A stretch of DNA of 64,000 nucleotides, taken from positions 1,798,001 to 1,862,000 of the forward strand of contig NZ_JAFLNM010000001.1 of NCBI RefSeq assembly GCF_017313275.1, read 5' to 3'. Source of the stretch: Flagellimonas profundi. Lineage in GTDB: Bacteria > Bacteroidota > Bacteroidia > Flavobacteriales > Flavobacteriaceae. The notes under the pieces were generated by a model. The model did no database searches. It was not told where the DNA came from and was given only the letters and a program-made list of their open reading frames with translations. The stretch's first letter is position 1. Each line of letters starts with the position of its first letter. Positions 8,574 to 17,268 of the stretch are shown piece after piece. The translations under genes and the position numbers were made by a program.

Positions 8574-8800
8574 TATTGGTCGTATCTGGAGACTTCCCGA
8601 TCATAAAAAGCGGTGGCAGCCTCGATCAAGTTTTCGGCCTCTTCCATTAAATCGGCTTCATCTTGTTTGGAGAATTCTTCCATCCATTCCACTTCATCAT
8701 TTTCCAGATTGATGATGAACCGTGGGTATTCGGTATGGACAATAAAAATGGCCTCGGGATGATCCGTATTGTCGGCCAATAAAAATTTAGGTAGTTCCAT
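8573..8800 (-). CDS. Small acidic conserved protein, function unknown
   Basis: A 75-residue soluble protein (MELPKFLLADNTDHPEAIFI...) with a beta-rich N-terminal half and a very acidic helical C-terminal half (VEWMEEFSKQDEADLMEEAE). It overlaps the PAP2 gene by one base, so it is the first gene of a PAP2-GT39 operon. I do not recognise a named family. The coupling and the normal base composition support that it is real. A cytoplasmic regulatory or adaptor role is possible but nothing in the sequence shows it. Confidence 0.7.
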   Translation of the reverse strand: MELPKFLLADNTDHPEAIFIVHTEYPRFIINLENDEVEWMEEFSKQDEADLMEEAENLIEAATAFYDREVSRYDQ

Positions 8801-8837
8801 GAGTTCTTATTTTGATTCCAATCTTGTGGAAATCCTC

Positions 8838-10205
8838 TTAGTGTGTTATCAATTTTTTGGTCAAAAAGTTGAATCGAAGATACAACATTACAGCCGATGC
8901 AGTAAGCCCCGACAACAATCCGATCCAAATCCCTGTACTTTCAAAATTTGTGTGCAATCCCAAATAATAACTGATCGGGAAACCGATCAACCAATAGGCG
9001 ATAAAAGTTATCAGCGTGGGTATCTTAACATCCTGCAGCCCGCGCAAAGCTCCTAAAACCACCACTTGAAGCCCATCAGAAATCTGGAAAAAGGCCGCTA
9101 CCAACAATAATTTGGCCGCTATAAAAATCACTTCGGTGTTATCCGCTTGATTGGCAATATCGTCCACATCCAAATAAATGGTGGGGAACCAATGTCTTCC
9201 CAACAAGAAAATGGCCGCGAAAGCTATTTCTACGAGTAACGTTAGAAAAAATACCGATTCCGCGATTCGTTTTAACTCCATATAATTTCGAAGTCCTTTT
9301 TGATTTCCCACACGGACTATCGCGGCAACGCTCAATCCCATGCCAACCATAAAGGTCATACTGCTCAAGTTCAAGGCAATCTGGTTGGCCGCTTGGGCAT
9401 TTTTTCCCAGAACGCCGCTCAACCAAATGGCCGCGGTAAAAATAGCTACCTCAAAAAACATTTGTAATGCGGATGGAAAACCAAGACTGATGATCTTCTT
9501 CATTACTTTTTTCTCAATCTTCCTAAAATTAAAATGGGTAACGTAGGATTCAAACTTTCTTTTTCGTTTCAGCAGGTACCAAATAAAAGCAACCATAATT
9601 ACCCTCGATGCCAAAGTTCCCACCGCAGCTCCCACAACACCCAGTTTAGGGAATCCAAAAGAACCAAAAATGAAAAGATAGTTCAGCGTAATGTTCACGA
9701 CATTGGCCAATATGGTGGCATACATGGGGTATTTGGTCTGCGAGAGTCCTTCAGAGAATTGTTTAAAAGCCTGGAATATGATTAAAGGCACCAACGAAAA
9801 TGCCACCAAATCCAAATAGGGCATGGCGAGTTCCACCACCTCAGGAGGCTGTTCCATATGATGCATCAAAGGTTTGGATATTTGAATCAGCCCAAAAAGG
9901 GACAGGCCCAATAGGGTACAAAGTACCAAACCATGTTTTAGAGCGCTTTTGCCGGCCGCTTGATCTTTTGCCCCATCTGCCTCCGCCACCAAGGGCGTAA
10001 TAGCCGTGGAAAACCCAATTCCGAGGGACATGGCAATAAAAACAAAACTGTTCCCCAAAGAAACGGCAGCCAATTCCGCCGTACCCAATTGCCCCACCAT
10101 AATATTGTCTGCAAAGGCCACAAAAGTGTGCCCCAGCATCCCTAAAATAACGGGATAGGACAACTTTAGGTTATAGGCAAACTCTTTGGTGTAGTTTTGA
10201 AACAC
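8838..10205 (-). CDS. MATE-family efflux transporter
   Basis: Multidrug and toxic compound extrusion antiporter, 455 residues with about 12 membrane helices in two related halves. The start LKLSYPVILGMLGHTFVAFADNIMVGQLGTAELAAVSLGNS (given here only as a description; the key part is ADNIMVGQLGTAELAA at about 32-47) is diagnostic for the NorM-like group. It couples sodium or proton influx to drug or metabolite export at the inner membrane. A -7 box lies 24 bases upstream of the ATG. The next gene downstream (75-residue protein) follows after 37 bases and may be co-transcribed. Confidence 0.92.
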   Translation of the reverse strand: MFQNYTKEFAYNLKLSYPVILGMLGHTFVAFADNIMVGQLGTAELAAVSLGNSFVFIAMSLGIGFSTAITPLVAEADGAKDQAAGKSALKHGLVLCTLLGLSLFGLIQISKPLMHHMEQPPEVVELAMPYLDLVAFSLVPLIIFQAFKQFSEGLSQTKYPMYATILANVVNITLNYLFIFGSFGFPKLGVVGAAVGTLASRVIMVAFIWYLLKRKRKFESYVTHFNFRKIEKKVMKKIISLGFPSALQMFFEVAIFTAAIWLSGVLGKNAQAANQIALNLSSMTFMVGMGLSVAAIVRVGNQKGLRNYMELKRIAESVFFLTLLVEIAFAAIFLLGRHWFPTIYLDVDDIANQADNTEVIFIAAKLLLVAAFFQISDGLQVVVLGALRGLQDVKIPTLITFIAYWLIGFPISYYLGLHTNFESTGIWIGLLSGLTASAVMLYLRFNFLTKKLITH

Positions 10206-10228
10206 AGCGAATACTTAAAAAAGGATGG

Positions 10229-10236
10229 CAAATATA
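10229..10236 (-). promoter_or_regulatory. -7 promoter box for the MATE gene
   Basis: Minus-strand TATATTTG fits TAnnTTTG and lies 24 bases before the ATG at 10205. No convincing -33 TTTG was found at the usual distance. Confidence 0.5.
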
Positions 10237-10287
10237 GATAGTTTGCCCAGAATTTGGATGGTCGGCAATGTTAGATAATGGATAAAT

Positions 10288-11061
10288 TTATAACTGCTTT
10301 GCCTCTTCCCAATATACATCCATTTCGGCCAAGGTCATATCGCTCATACTTTTCCCAGCTTCTTTGGCTTTTTGCTCCAAATATTGAAAGCGTTTGATGA
10401 ACTTTTTATTGGTCCGTTCCAAGGCATTTTCTGGGTTGATCTTTAAAAAACGGGCATAATTTACCATAGAGAAAAGCACATCTCCGAATTCGGACTCCAT
10501 TTGATCGGCATTATTGGCCTCCACCTCTTCTTGTAGTTCTCCCAACTCCTCTTTCAACTTCTCGAAAACCTGTTCAGGCCTTTCCCAATCAAAACCCACA
10601 CCAGCCACTTTATCTTGAATTCTGTTGGCTTTGACCAAGGACGGCAAACCATTGGGGACACCTTCGAGCACACTCTTTTTGCCTTCCTTCAGTTTAATGT
10701 TTTCCCAATTCTGCTTTACCTCTTCTTCATTTTCCACCTTTACATCCCCATAAATATGCGGATGCCTGTTAATGAGCTTCTCACATATGCCGTTGGCCAC
10801 ATCGGCAATATCAAAATGCTGTGTTTCAGAACCAATTTTGGCATAAAAAACAATGTGCAACAAAATATCACCCAATTCCTTTTTTACTTCATCAAGATCA
10901 TTGTCCAGTATGGCGTCGCCCAATTCATAAGTCTCCTCAATGGTTAAATGGCGAAGGGTTTGCATGGTCTGCTTTCTGTCCCATGGGCATTGTTCCCTCA
11001 ATTCATCCATAATGGTCAAAAGGCGATCAAAGGCTGCCAACTGTTCCGATCTAGTGTTCAT
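10288..11061 (-). CDS. mazG: Nucleoside triphosphate pyrophosphohydrolase MazG
   Basis: Two-domain all-alpha NTP pyrophosphohydrolase that hydrolyses (d)NTPs, including damaged ones, to monophosphates. The N-terminal domain carries CPWDRKQTMQTLRHLTIEET (about 20-39) with the metal-binding EExxE-D arrangement (EETYELGDAI, then ELGDILLHIVFYA). The second MazG domain has KEELGELQEEVE and ESEFGDVLFSMVNYARF (about 170-215). Length 257 equals that of E. coli MazG. No toxin-antitoxin genes are adjacent; this is the stand-alone housekeeping form common in Bacteroidota. It has its own -7 box. Confidence 0.94.
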   Translation of the reverse strand: MNTRSEQLAAFDRLLTIMDELREQCPWDRKQTMQTLRHLTIEETYELGDAILDNDLDEVKKELGDILLHIVFYAKIGSETQHFDIADVANGICEKLINRHPHIYGDVKVENEEEVKQNWENIKLKEGKKSVLEGVPNGLPSLVKANRIQDKVAGVGFDWERPEQVFEKLKEELGELQEEVEANNADQMESEFGDVLFSMVNYARFLKINPENALERTNKKFIKRFQYLEQKAKEAGKSMSDMTLAEMDVYWEEAKQL

Positions 11062-11077
11062 GGCTTATAATTTTGAC

Positions 11078-11085
11078 CAAAAATA
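11078..11085 (-). promoter_or_regulatory. -7 promoter box for mazG
   Basis: Minus-strand TATTTTTG fits TAnnTTTG and lies 17 bases before the mazG ATG, implying a leader of roughly ten bases. Confidence 0.5.
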
Positions 11086-11167
11086 CGAAGACCCAACATT
11101 AGGGCATGATGGAATTTTACCTTATTTTTATAAGTCTACAAATTAGCTTTATAACACGAACCACGAT

Positions 11168-13423
11168 ATGAAAACCAAACAACGCTTTTTACTAATTCCA
11201 CTCTTTGCTTTTTTACTCTTCAATAGTACGATTATGGGACAGAATACGACCATTGACCAGAAAGTGGATTCTCTTTTATCCTTAATGACCTTGGAAGAAA
11301 AGGTTGGTCAAATGAACCAATACAACGGATTTTGGGATGTTACCGGACCAGTTCCAGAAGAGGGAAATGCGGCCACAAAATATGAACATCTGAAGAAAGG
11401 CTGGGTCGGTTCCATGCTGAATGTAACGGGAACAGAAGAAGTAAGAAAGTTGCAAAAATTAGTTGTGGAGGAGTCTCGATTGGGAATTCCAATAATTTTT
11501 GGTTTCGATGTAATTCATGGATACAAAACTGTTGCGCCGATACCTTTGGCCGAAGCTGCCAGTTGGGATATGGAGGCCATTGCCAATTCGGCGAAAATTG
11601 CTGCAGATGAGGCTTCTGCGGTCGGGCTTAATTGGACTTTCGCCCCAATGGTGGACATTTCTCGAGATGCACGCTGGGGAAGGGTTATGGAAGGTGCTGG
11701 TGAAGACACCTATCTCGGATCACAAATTGCCAAAGCAAGAGTGAAAGGTTTTCAAGGGGACGATTTATCCCAACCCAACACCATTGCTGCCTGTGCAAAG
11801 CACTTTGCCGCCTATGGTTTTGTGGAAGCTGGTCGAGATTACAATACAGCGGATATAGGGACATCAACATTATACAATGCCGTATTACCTCCTTTTGAGG
11901 CTGCCGTAAATGCCGATGTTAAAACAGTAATGAACGGTTTCAACCTCCTTAATGGAATTCCCGTTACCGCAGATAAAAACCTGCAGCGTAACATTTTAAA
12001 GGATAAATGGGGTTTTGATGGTTTTGTCATATCCGATTGGGGGTCTATAGGAGAACTTGTTCCACATGGGTATGCAAAAGATTTGAATCATGCTGCTGAA
12101 CTAGCGGCCAATGCCGGCTCCGATATGGATATGGAATCTACGGCATATGTTTCCTATTTGGTAAATAATGTGAAAGAGGGTAAGGTCAGTGAAGAATACA
12201 TTGATGATGCGGTCAGAAGAATACTCAAGGTAAAATATGAGCTTGGACTTTTTGATGATCCCTACAAATATTGTAATGAAGAAAGGGAAAAAGAAAGATT
12301 ATACCACGAAGACCATCAAAAAGGTGTGTTGGATATGGCTAAAAAATCCATAGTGCTATTAAAAAATGAAGGAAACTTACTGCCCATTAACAAAAACCAG
12401 AAAAAGATAGCGGTAATAGGAGAATTGGCAAATGACAATAACAGCCCACTGGGTAGCTGGCGAATAGGTTCGGATGACAATACAGCTGTAACTGTTCTGG
12501 AAGGTCTCAAAAAATACAATTCAAATATAACGTACAGCAAAGGACCTAAAGTATTTAACAGCGACGCCAACTTTTTAATGGATGTTGAAGTAAACGAGAC
12601 GGATACCAATGGGATGCAAGAGGCGGTAGCATTGGCAAAAGAATCGGACCTTGTGCTCATAGTATTGGGAGAACATGGTTTTCAAAGTGGAGAAGGTCGA
12701 AGCAGAGCTCAATTGGGCCTGCCCGGGCTTCAATTACAACTATTGAAAAAAGTTTATGAAGCCAATAAAAATGTGGTCTTGATCCTTATGAATGGGCGAC
12801 CATTGACTTTACCATGGGAAGCAGAAAATATACCCGCTATTTTAGAAACTTGGCAATTAGGCACCCAAACCGGAAATGCCATCGCCGAGGTGGTTTTCGG
12901 TGATTACAACCCAAGCGGCAAATTGCCCATGACATTCCCACGAAGCGTTGGACAAGTACCGCTCTATTACAACCATTTTAGCACCGGTAGGCCGAATTAT
13001 CAGCCAAACGTATTTTGGTCGCACTACAGTGATGAGAAGAACACCCCTTTGTATCCTTTTGGGTATGGATTGAGCTATACTGATTTTAGTTACTCTGATT
13101 TGGAAATAGATTCTTCAGATCAAGAAAACATAAAAGTTTCGGTTACCGTGACCAATACCGGAAAATTTGAAGGTGAAGAGGTTGTTCAATTGTATCTCCA
13201 TGACAAAGTAGCCAGCGTAACAAGGCCTGTAAAAGAGTTAAAAGGATTTCAAAAAATTAGTTTGGCCCCGAATAATTCTAAAAAAGTTACTTTTACCTTG
13301 ACCGATAAAGAATTGGGATTCTACAACAACAATTATGAATTTGTAGTGGAACCCGGCGAATTTGGAGTAATGGTCGGTACCAATTCACAGGAAGGACTGG
13401 AAAACAGCTTCGTTAAAAAATAA
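11168..13423 (+). CDS. bglX: Glycoside hydrolase family 3 beta-glucosidase (BglX-like)
   Basis: Exported exo-acting beta-glycosidase, 751 residues. Signal peptide about 1-24; (alpha/beta)8 domain with the R-H and KHF(213) substrate motifs (GFDVIHGYK at 112-120, ACAKHFAAYG around 208-217) and the nucleophile Asp290 in VISDWGS; then an alpha/beta sandwich domain (about 390-600) and a C-terminal fibronectin-like domain. Length and order match periplasmic BglX. It leads an operon with an SGNH hydrolase (9-base gap) and a GH20 hexosaminidase (12-base gap), which suggests processing of an oligosaccharide. A near-consensus -7 box TAGCTTTA lies about 20 bases upstream. The natural substrate is not determined by the sequence. 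Confidence 0.93.
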   Translation: MKTKQRFLLIPLFAFLLFNSTIMGQNTTIDQKVDSLLSLMTLEEKVGQMNQYNGFWDVTGPVPEEGNAATKYEHLKKGWVGSMLNVTGTEEVRKLQKLVVEESRLGIPIIFGFDVIHGYKTVAPIPLAEAASWDMEAIANSAKIAADEASAVGLNWTFAPMVDISRDARWGRVMEGAGEDTYLGSQIAKARVKGFQGDDLSQPNTIAACAKHFAAYGFVEAGRDYNTADIGTSTLYNAVLPPFEAAVNADVKTVMNGFNLLNGIPVTADKNLQRNILKDKWGFDGFVISDWGSIGELVPHGYAKDLNHAAELAANAGSDMDMESTAYVSYLVNNVKEGKVSEEYIDDAVRRILKVKYELGLFDDPYKYCNEEREKERLYHEDHQKGVLDMAKKSIVLLKNEGNLLPINKNQKKIAVIGELANDNNSPLGSWRIGSDDNTAVTVLEGLKKYNSNITYSKGPKVFNSDANFLMDVEVNETDTNGMQEAVALAKESDLVLIVLGEHGFQSGEGRSRAQLGLPGLQLQLLKKVYEANKNVVLILMNGRPLTLPWEAENIPAILETWQLGTQTGNAIAEVVFGDYNPSGKLPMTFPRSVGQVPLYYNHFSTGRPNYQPNVFWSHYSDEKNTPLYPFGYGLSYTDFSYSDLEIDSSDQENIKVSVTVTNTGKFEGEEVVQLYLHDKVASVTRPVKELKGFQKISLAPNNSKKVTFTLTDKELGFYNNNYEFVVEPGEFGVMVGTNSQEGLENSFVKK

Positions 13424-13432
13424 ACCAAAAGG

Positions 13433-14071
13433 ATGCGATATTTTTTCGTACTATTTTTTACCCTAACCATATCCGCTCAGGCACAGTTACCTTTTGACAA
13501 GGAGGTGGAACAAATACAACAACGAAACGACTCGTTATGGGACAAAACCAAAGAAACCATTGTTTTTACAGGAAGTTCCAGCATACGGTTTTGGGAAGAT
13601 ATTCAGGATAGATTTCCAGAACACCAAGTACTGAACACAGGGTTTGGGGGTTCTCAATTTTCAGATCTGGAACTTTATTTGAATGAACTTATCTTAAACT
13701 ACAAACCCGTTAAAGTCTTCATTTATGAAGGCGACAACGATATTTTTGCCAAGAAGAGACCACGAAAAATATTGAAAAGGGCCGAACATATTCTGAACAC
13801 GCTTCAACAGAGGAGCCAGCATATGGAAATTGTTCTCATCTCTGCCAAACCGAGCATTTCCCGATGGAAGTATCGAGGTAGATACCGACGCTTGAACCGT
13901 AAGCTGCACAGACTCGCATCCCAAAAAGAGGGAATTGAATTTGTGGATGTTTGGTATCCCATGTTAGACAAAAGAAAAGTAAAACAGGACATCTTTATTG
14001 AAGATGGACTCCACATGAACGATAAAGGTTACGACATCTGGTACGATGTTATTAAAAATTACATAGACTAA
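13433..14071 (+). CDS. Exported SGNH/GDSL-family hydrolase
   Basis: Serine esterase of the SGNH superfamily, 212 residues, with a signal peptide ending near SAQA (about 18). The four blocks are visible: block I VFTGSSSIRFWED with the probable nucleophile Ser49, block II Gly in NTGFGGSQFSDLE (about 68-80), block III EGDNDIF with Asn102, and block V DGLHMNDKGY with Asp191 and His194. Such enzymes remove acetyl or acyl groups from carbohydrates or lipids. Its place between a GH3 and a GH20 gene suggests a carbohydrate esterase; that is inference. Confidence 0.87.
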   Translation: MRYFFVLFFTLTISAQAQLPFDKEVEQIQQRNDSLWDKTKETIVFTGSSSIRFWEDIQDRFPEHQVLNTGFGGSQFSDLELYLNELILNYKPVKVFIYEGDNDIFAKKRPRKILKRAEHILNTLQQRSQHMEIVLISAKPSISRWKYRGRYRRLNRKLHRLASQKEGIEFVDVWYPMLDKRKVKQDIFIEDGLHMNDKGYDIWYDVIKNYID

Positions 14072-14083
14072 AACTAAACAAAC

Positions 14084-15661
14084 GTGATTTACAGATCAAT
14101 TTTGCTGTTCGTTGCAGTTATCTGCATGGCAGCTTGCCAAACCGAAAAAGAGGAAATCAATTTTCCCAAAACAGACCTAGCCAGTGCTCCTTTGATTCCA
14201 AAACCCATAAAAACCATTCCTACGGGGAGTGCTTTTGGGCTGGATGCCAAAACCGCTATTTATACTTCTACCACAAATCCCGAATTTGAGAAGGTGGGAC
14301 AGTTTTTAGCCGGGAACATAAAGTCCAAAACAGGACTTGATCTAGCCGTAAACGCATCATCCGAAGATAATTTGGAGCGACTGATCTACATCAACCAATC
14401 CGATAGTGTGGATTTGGAAAGTCCCGAAGCCTATCAACTTTATATAAAAAAGGATTCTATTTTATTGAACGCCAAAACTGCAGCAGGTGCTTTTAGAGGT
14501 ATACAGACCATTCGCCAGCTTATTCCGGAACAAAGCAATGACACGTTGACGGACCGTCCCATTTGGGTAATTCCATCGGGGAAGATCATGGATGCTCCAA
14601 AATACGGATACCGCAGTTCCATGTTGGACGTGGCCCGACACTTTTTCACAGTGGATGAAGTCAAGAAATACATTGATGCCCTGGCATACTACAAATTCAA
14701 CACATTACACTTGCATCTATCCGATGATCAGGGATGGCGCATTGAAATTAAATCGTGGCCAAAATTGACAGAAGTTGGCGGTACCAGCGAAGTTGGTGGT
14801 GGCGAAGGCGGATTTTACACGCAAGAACAATACAAAGACATTGTGGCCTACGCCGCGGACAGACATATTACCATTGTACCGGAAATTGATATGCCGGGGC
14901 ACACCAATGCCGCATCCTTAAGTTATCCATTCTTGCATTATGCCGGGGCAGAGACTCCGCGGGTCAGAACCGATATGAAAGTAGGTTACAGCTCTTTTGA
15001 TGCTAAAAAAGACACCGTTTACAGCTTTTTGGATGATGTAATCGGCGAGATTGCCGCGATGACACCAGGCCCCTATTTTCACATTGGAGGCGATGAAAGC
15101 CATGTAACCAAAAAGAGCGACTACATTCTTTTTGTGGAAAAAGTGGAAGAAATTGTACAAAAACACAACAAAAGAATGATTGGCTGGAACGAAATCGCAC
15201 AGGCGGAACTCGACCCCAACTCCATTGCGCAACTTTGGAACGAACCTGAAAATGCCTTGAAGGCTGCTGAAAATGGTTCTAAAATTATAATATCCCCTGC
15301 CAAGAAGGCCTATTTGGATATGCAATACGATTCCATTTCGGAATATGGATTGCACTGGGCAGGTTACATCCCCGTTGATGTTGGGTACAAATGGGACCCG
15401 GAAACCTATGTTGAAGGATTGGCCAAAGAAAATATTCTCGGAATTGAAGCTCCGCTATGGTCAGAAACCATTAGCAACGGACCCGAATTGGAATATTTGG
15501 CATTCCCAAGATTGATTGGATATGGCGAATTGGGATGGTCCCCAAGCGAACATCTTAATTGGGATGACTACAAAAAGCGCCTAGCTGCACAAGCTCCGTA
15601 TTTGGAAGCCATGCAAATCAATTATTATCCAACAAAATTGGTGGATTGGAAAAAAGAATAG
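14084..15661 (+). CDS. Beta-N-acetylhexosaminidase, GH20 lipoprotein
   Basis: Removes terminal N-acetyl-hexosamine residues by substrate-assisted catalysis. A lipoprotein signal with lipobox MAAC (Cys18) tethers it to a membrane. An N-terminal GH20b domain (about 35-165) precedes the TIM barrel (from about 175, YRSSMLDVARHFF) that contains the catalytic pair Asp337-Glu338 in HIGGDESHV. Length 525 is typical. The start is a GTG at 14084, 12 bases after the SGNH gene; the lipobox would not be properly placed with a later start. Third gene of the glycan-degradation operon. Confidence 0.93.
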   Translation: MIYRSILLFVAVICMAACQTEKEEINFPKTDLASAPLIPKPIKTIPTGSAFGLDAKTAIYTSTTNPEFEKVGQFLAGNIKSKTGLDLAVNASSEDNLERLIYINQSDSVDLESPEAYQLYIKKDSILLNAKTAAGAFRGIQTIRQLIPEQSNDTLTDRPIWVIPSGKIMDAPKYGYRSSMLDVARHFFTVDEVKKYIDALAYYKFNTLHLHLSDDQGWRIEIKSWPKLTEVGGTSEVGGGEGGFYTQEQYKDIVAYAADRHITIVPEIDMPGHTNAASLSYPFLHYAGAETPRVRTDMKVGYSSFDAKKDTVYSFLDDVIGEIAAMTPGPYFHIGGDESHVTKKSDYILFVEKVEEIVQKHNKRMIGWNEIAQAELDPNSIAQLWNEPENALKAAENGSKIIISPAKKAYLDMQYDSISEYGLHWAGYIPVDVGYKWDPETYVEGLAKENILGIEAPLWSETISNGPELEYLAFPRLIGYGELGWSPSEHLNWDDYKKRLAAQAPYLEAMQINYYPTKLVDWKKE

Positions 15662-15664
15662 TGT

Positions 15665-16108
15665 TTATTCTTCCTCTTCGGAGGCAGACACAGTAGGTTC
15701 TTCGGCATCCTTTTCGTCTTCAACAAAGTCAGTAATGTTGTTGTCGAGAAGGATGTTGTACCACTGTATGATCTTTTTGATGTCACTGGCGTACACTCGG
15801 TCCTCATCATAATTGGGAAGTACTTCGAAGAAATACTCTTCCAATTCGATTTTTTCCGCCTTGTGGCTGATGGAGGTTTTTTCACCTCCCTCTTTTTCCT
15901 TGATTTTATGGAACACTTCTCGCAAGGGAAGTTCCTCTTCTAAGGTGTAAATGGCTATTTCGGACAACACACTTACATTGCTTCTTAAACCAACGGTTAC
16001 ACGTTTGCCATCCAATAGGGATTCGCCAACAAAGCCACCTCGGGTCTGGGTCAATAATTTGTAAAGTCCTGGTTTTCCTCCAATAGATAAAATCTTTTCT
16101 AATGCCAT
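15665..16108 (-). CDS. DUF5606 domain protein
   Basis: A 147-residue protein found widely in Bacteroidota. The N-terminus MALEKILSIGGKPGLYKLLT and the following GGFVGESLLDGKRVTVG make a small beta-barrel-like domain; a helical middle part and a very acidic tail (EDEKDAEEPTVSASEEEE, about 130-147) complete it. It has no signal peptide, so it is cytoplasmic. Its function is unknown. It lies just before def and ruvX in the same direction but has its own -7 box, so it may be separately transcribed. It converges on the GH20 gene with a 3-base gap. Confidence 0.85.
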   Translation of the reverse strand: MALEKILSIGGKPGLYKLLTQTRGGFVGESLLDGKRVTVGLRSNVSVLSEIAIYTLEEELPLREVFHKIKEKEGGEKTSISHKAEKIELEEYFFEVLPNYDEDRVYASDIKKIIQWYNILLDNNITDFVEDEKDAEEPTVSASEEEE

Positions 16109-16129
16109 TCAAATAGTAATTTATGGGCG

Positions 16130-16137
16130 CAAAAATA
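16130..16137 (-). promoter_or_regulatory. -7 promoter box for the DUF5606 gene
   Basis: Minus-strand TATTTTTG fits TAnnTTTG, 22 bases before the ATG at 16108 and within the 55-base gap after def. Confidence 0.5.
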
Positions 16138-16163
16138 TGTTTTTATCGCAAATAGTGATTTTT

Positions 16164-16754
16164 TTAACGTCCTTTTTTGATATTGGGAAACCTCATTCGG
16201 TAATCCACATCGATTTTTCCTTTGGAAATCTTTTCCAATCGGCTTTTTAAAAGTCGTTTTCTTAAGGATGAGAGCTTATCGGTGAACAAAATGCCCTCGA
16301 TGTGGTCGTATTCGTGCTGAATCACCCGAGCCAACAAGCCATCAAAGGTTTCAGTGTGTTCTTTAAAATCCTCATCCAAATAGGTAATGGTGATTTCGGG
16401 CTTACGTTTTACATCTTCACGAATATCCGGGATGCTCAAACAACCTTCGTTAAAGTCCCACTCCTTGCCATTTTCCTCTTCAATCCTAGCGTTGATGAAC
16501 ACTTTTTTGAATCCATCGAGTTGTTTCTGTTCGGCTTCGGTCAATTCATCATCATCCGCAAAAGGTGTGGTGTCCACCATAAACATTCGTATGGGAAGTC
16601 CGACCTGTGGGGCAGCCAAACCAACGCCATGCGCATTGTACATGGTCTCCCACATGTTTGTCATCAGTTCATCCAGTTTTGGATAATCGGATGTGATATC
16701 TTTTGCTTTTCTTCGCAAAACGGGGTCTCCGTAAGCTACTATGGGTAAAATCAT
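16164..16754 (-). CDS. def: Peptide deformylase
   Basis: Removes the N-formyl group from nascent proteins. All three metal-enzyme motifs are intact: GVGLAAPQ (43-50), EGCLS with metal-binding Cys105, and HEYDH (147-151). At 196 residues it is slightly long, with an insertion around 64-82 (PFADDDELTEAEQKQLDG), as is common in Bacteroidota. It lies three bases downstream of ruvX and is clearly in the same operon. Confidence 0.95.
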   Translation of the reverse strand: MILPIVAYGDPVLRRKAKDITSDYPKLDELMTNMWETMYNAHGVGLAAPQVGLPIRMFMVDTTPFADDDELTEAEQKQLDGFKKVFINARIEEENGKEWDFNEGCLSIPDIREDVKRKPEITITYLDEDFKEHTETFDGLLARVIQHEYDHIEGILFTDKLSSLRKRLLKSRLEKISKGKIDVDYRMRFPNIKKGR

Positions 16755-16757
16755 AAA

Positions 16758-17168
16758 TCAAAATCTGTTTAAGTAGGCCTGCAATATAAGCGTGGCACTT
16801 ATTTCATCGACTAGGGCCTTGTCCCTCCTCTTCTTCTTTTTCATTCCGCTGTCCAACATGGACTGGAACGCCATTTTGGATGTAAACCGTTCATCTTGGC
16901 GCTCCACGGGAACTGAAGGGAAATTGGCTTTCAGCTTTTTCAAAAATTCCTGGATAAGTGCTTCCGACTCGGAGGCTGTATTGTCCATTTGTTTTGGCAA
17001 GCCCACCACAAAAAGCTCAACGGTCTCCTTTGCCGAATAATCTTTCAGAAAATTCAAAAGGTCCTTGGTTTCCACCGTCGTAAGCCCGGAAGCAATCAAC
17101 TGGAGTTCGTCGGTAACTGCAATACCGGTCCGTACTTTTCCAAAATCCAAAGCTAAAATTCTAGCCAA
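16758..17168 (-). CDS. ruvX: Putative Holliday junction resolvase RuvX/YqgF
   Basis: RNase H-fold nuclease family involved in recombination and 16S rRNA 5' end processing. The first catalytic Asp is in ALDFGKVRTGIAV (Asp8), followed by FVVGLPKQMDNTASE (about 55-69), DERFTS (about 93-98) and the late acidic motif LVDEISATLIL (about 118-128). Length 136 is standard. It is the first gene of ruvX-def and has its own -7 box 14-21 bases upstream. The divergent neighbour is dapD. Confidence 0.93.
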   Translation of the reverse strand: MARILALDFGKVRTGIAVTDELQLIASGLTTVETKDLLNFLKDYSAKETVELFVVGLPKQMDNTASESEALIQEFLKKLKANFPSVPVERQDERFTSKMAFQSMLDSGMKKKKRRDKALVDEISATLILQAYLNRF

Positions 17169-17181
17169 AATAATTTTTTGG

Positions 17182-17189
17182 CAAAAATA
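17182..17189 (-). promoter_or_regulatory. -7 promoter box for ruvX-def
   Basis: Minus-strand TATTTTTG fits TAnnTTTG, 14 bases before the ruvX ATG, so the leader would be very short. Confidence 0.5.
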
Positions 17190-17243
17190 ACCTTAAAAAT
17201 GTTATGCGCTTAAAAATGGGGGGCATAATTCTGCCATGGGGCT

Positions 17244-17251
17244 TATCTTTG
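17244..17251 (+). promoter_or_regulatory. -7 promoter box for dapD
   Basis: TATCTTTG fits TAnnTTTG and lies 18 bases before the ATG at 17269. It overlaps the longer open frame from 17236, which argues that 17269 is the real dapD start. Confidence 0.6.
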
Positions 17252-17268
17252 TAAAAATTTTAAGAAAA

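Noticed and set aside
10288..11061. MazG as part of a MazEF-type toxin system
   Set aside because: No mazE or mazF gene is adjacent, and the protein is the stand-alone two-domain pyrophosphohydrolase.
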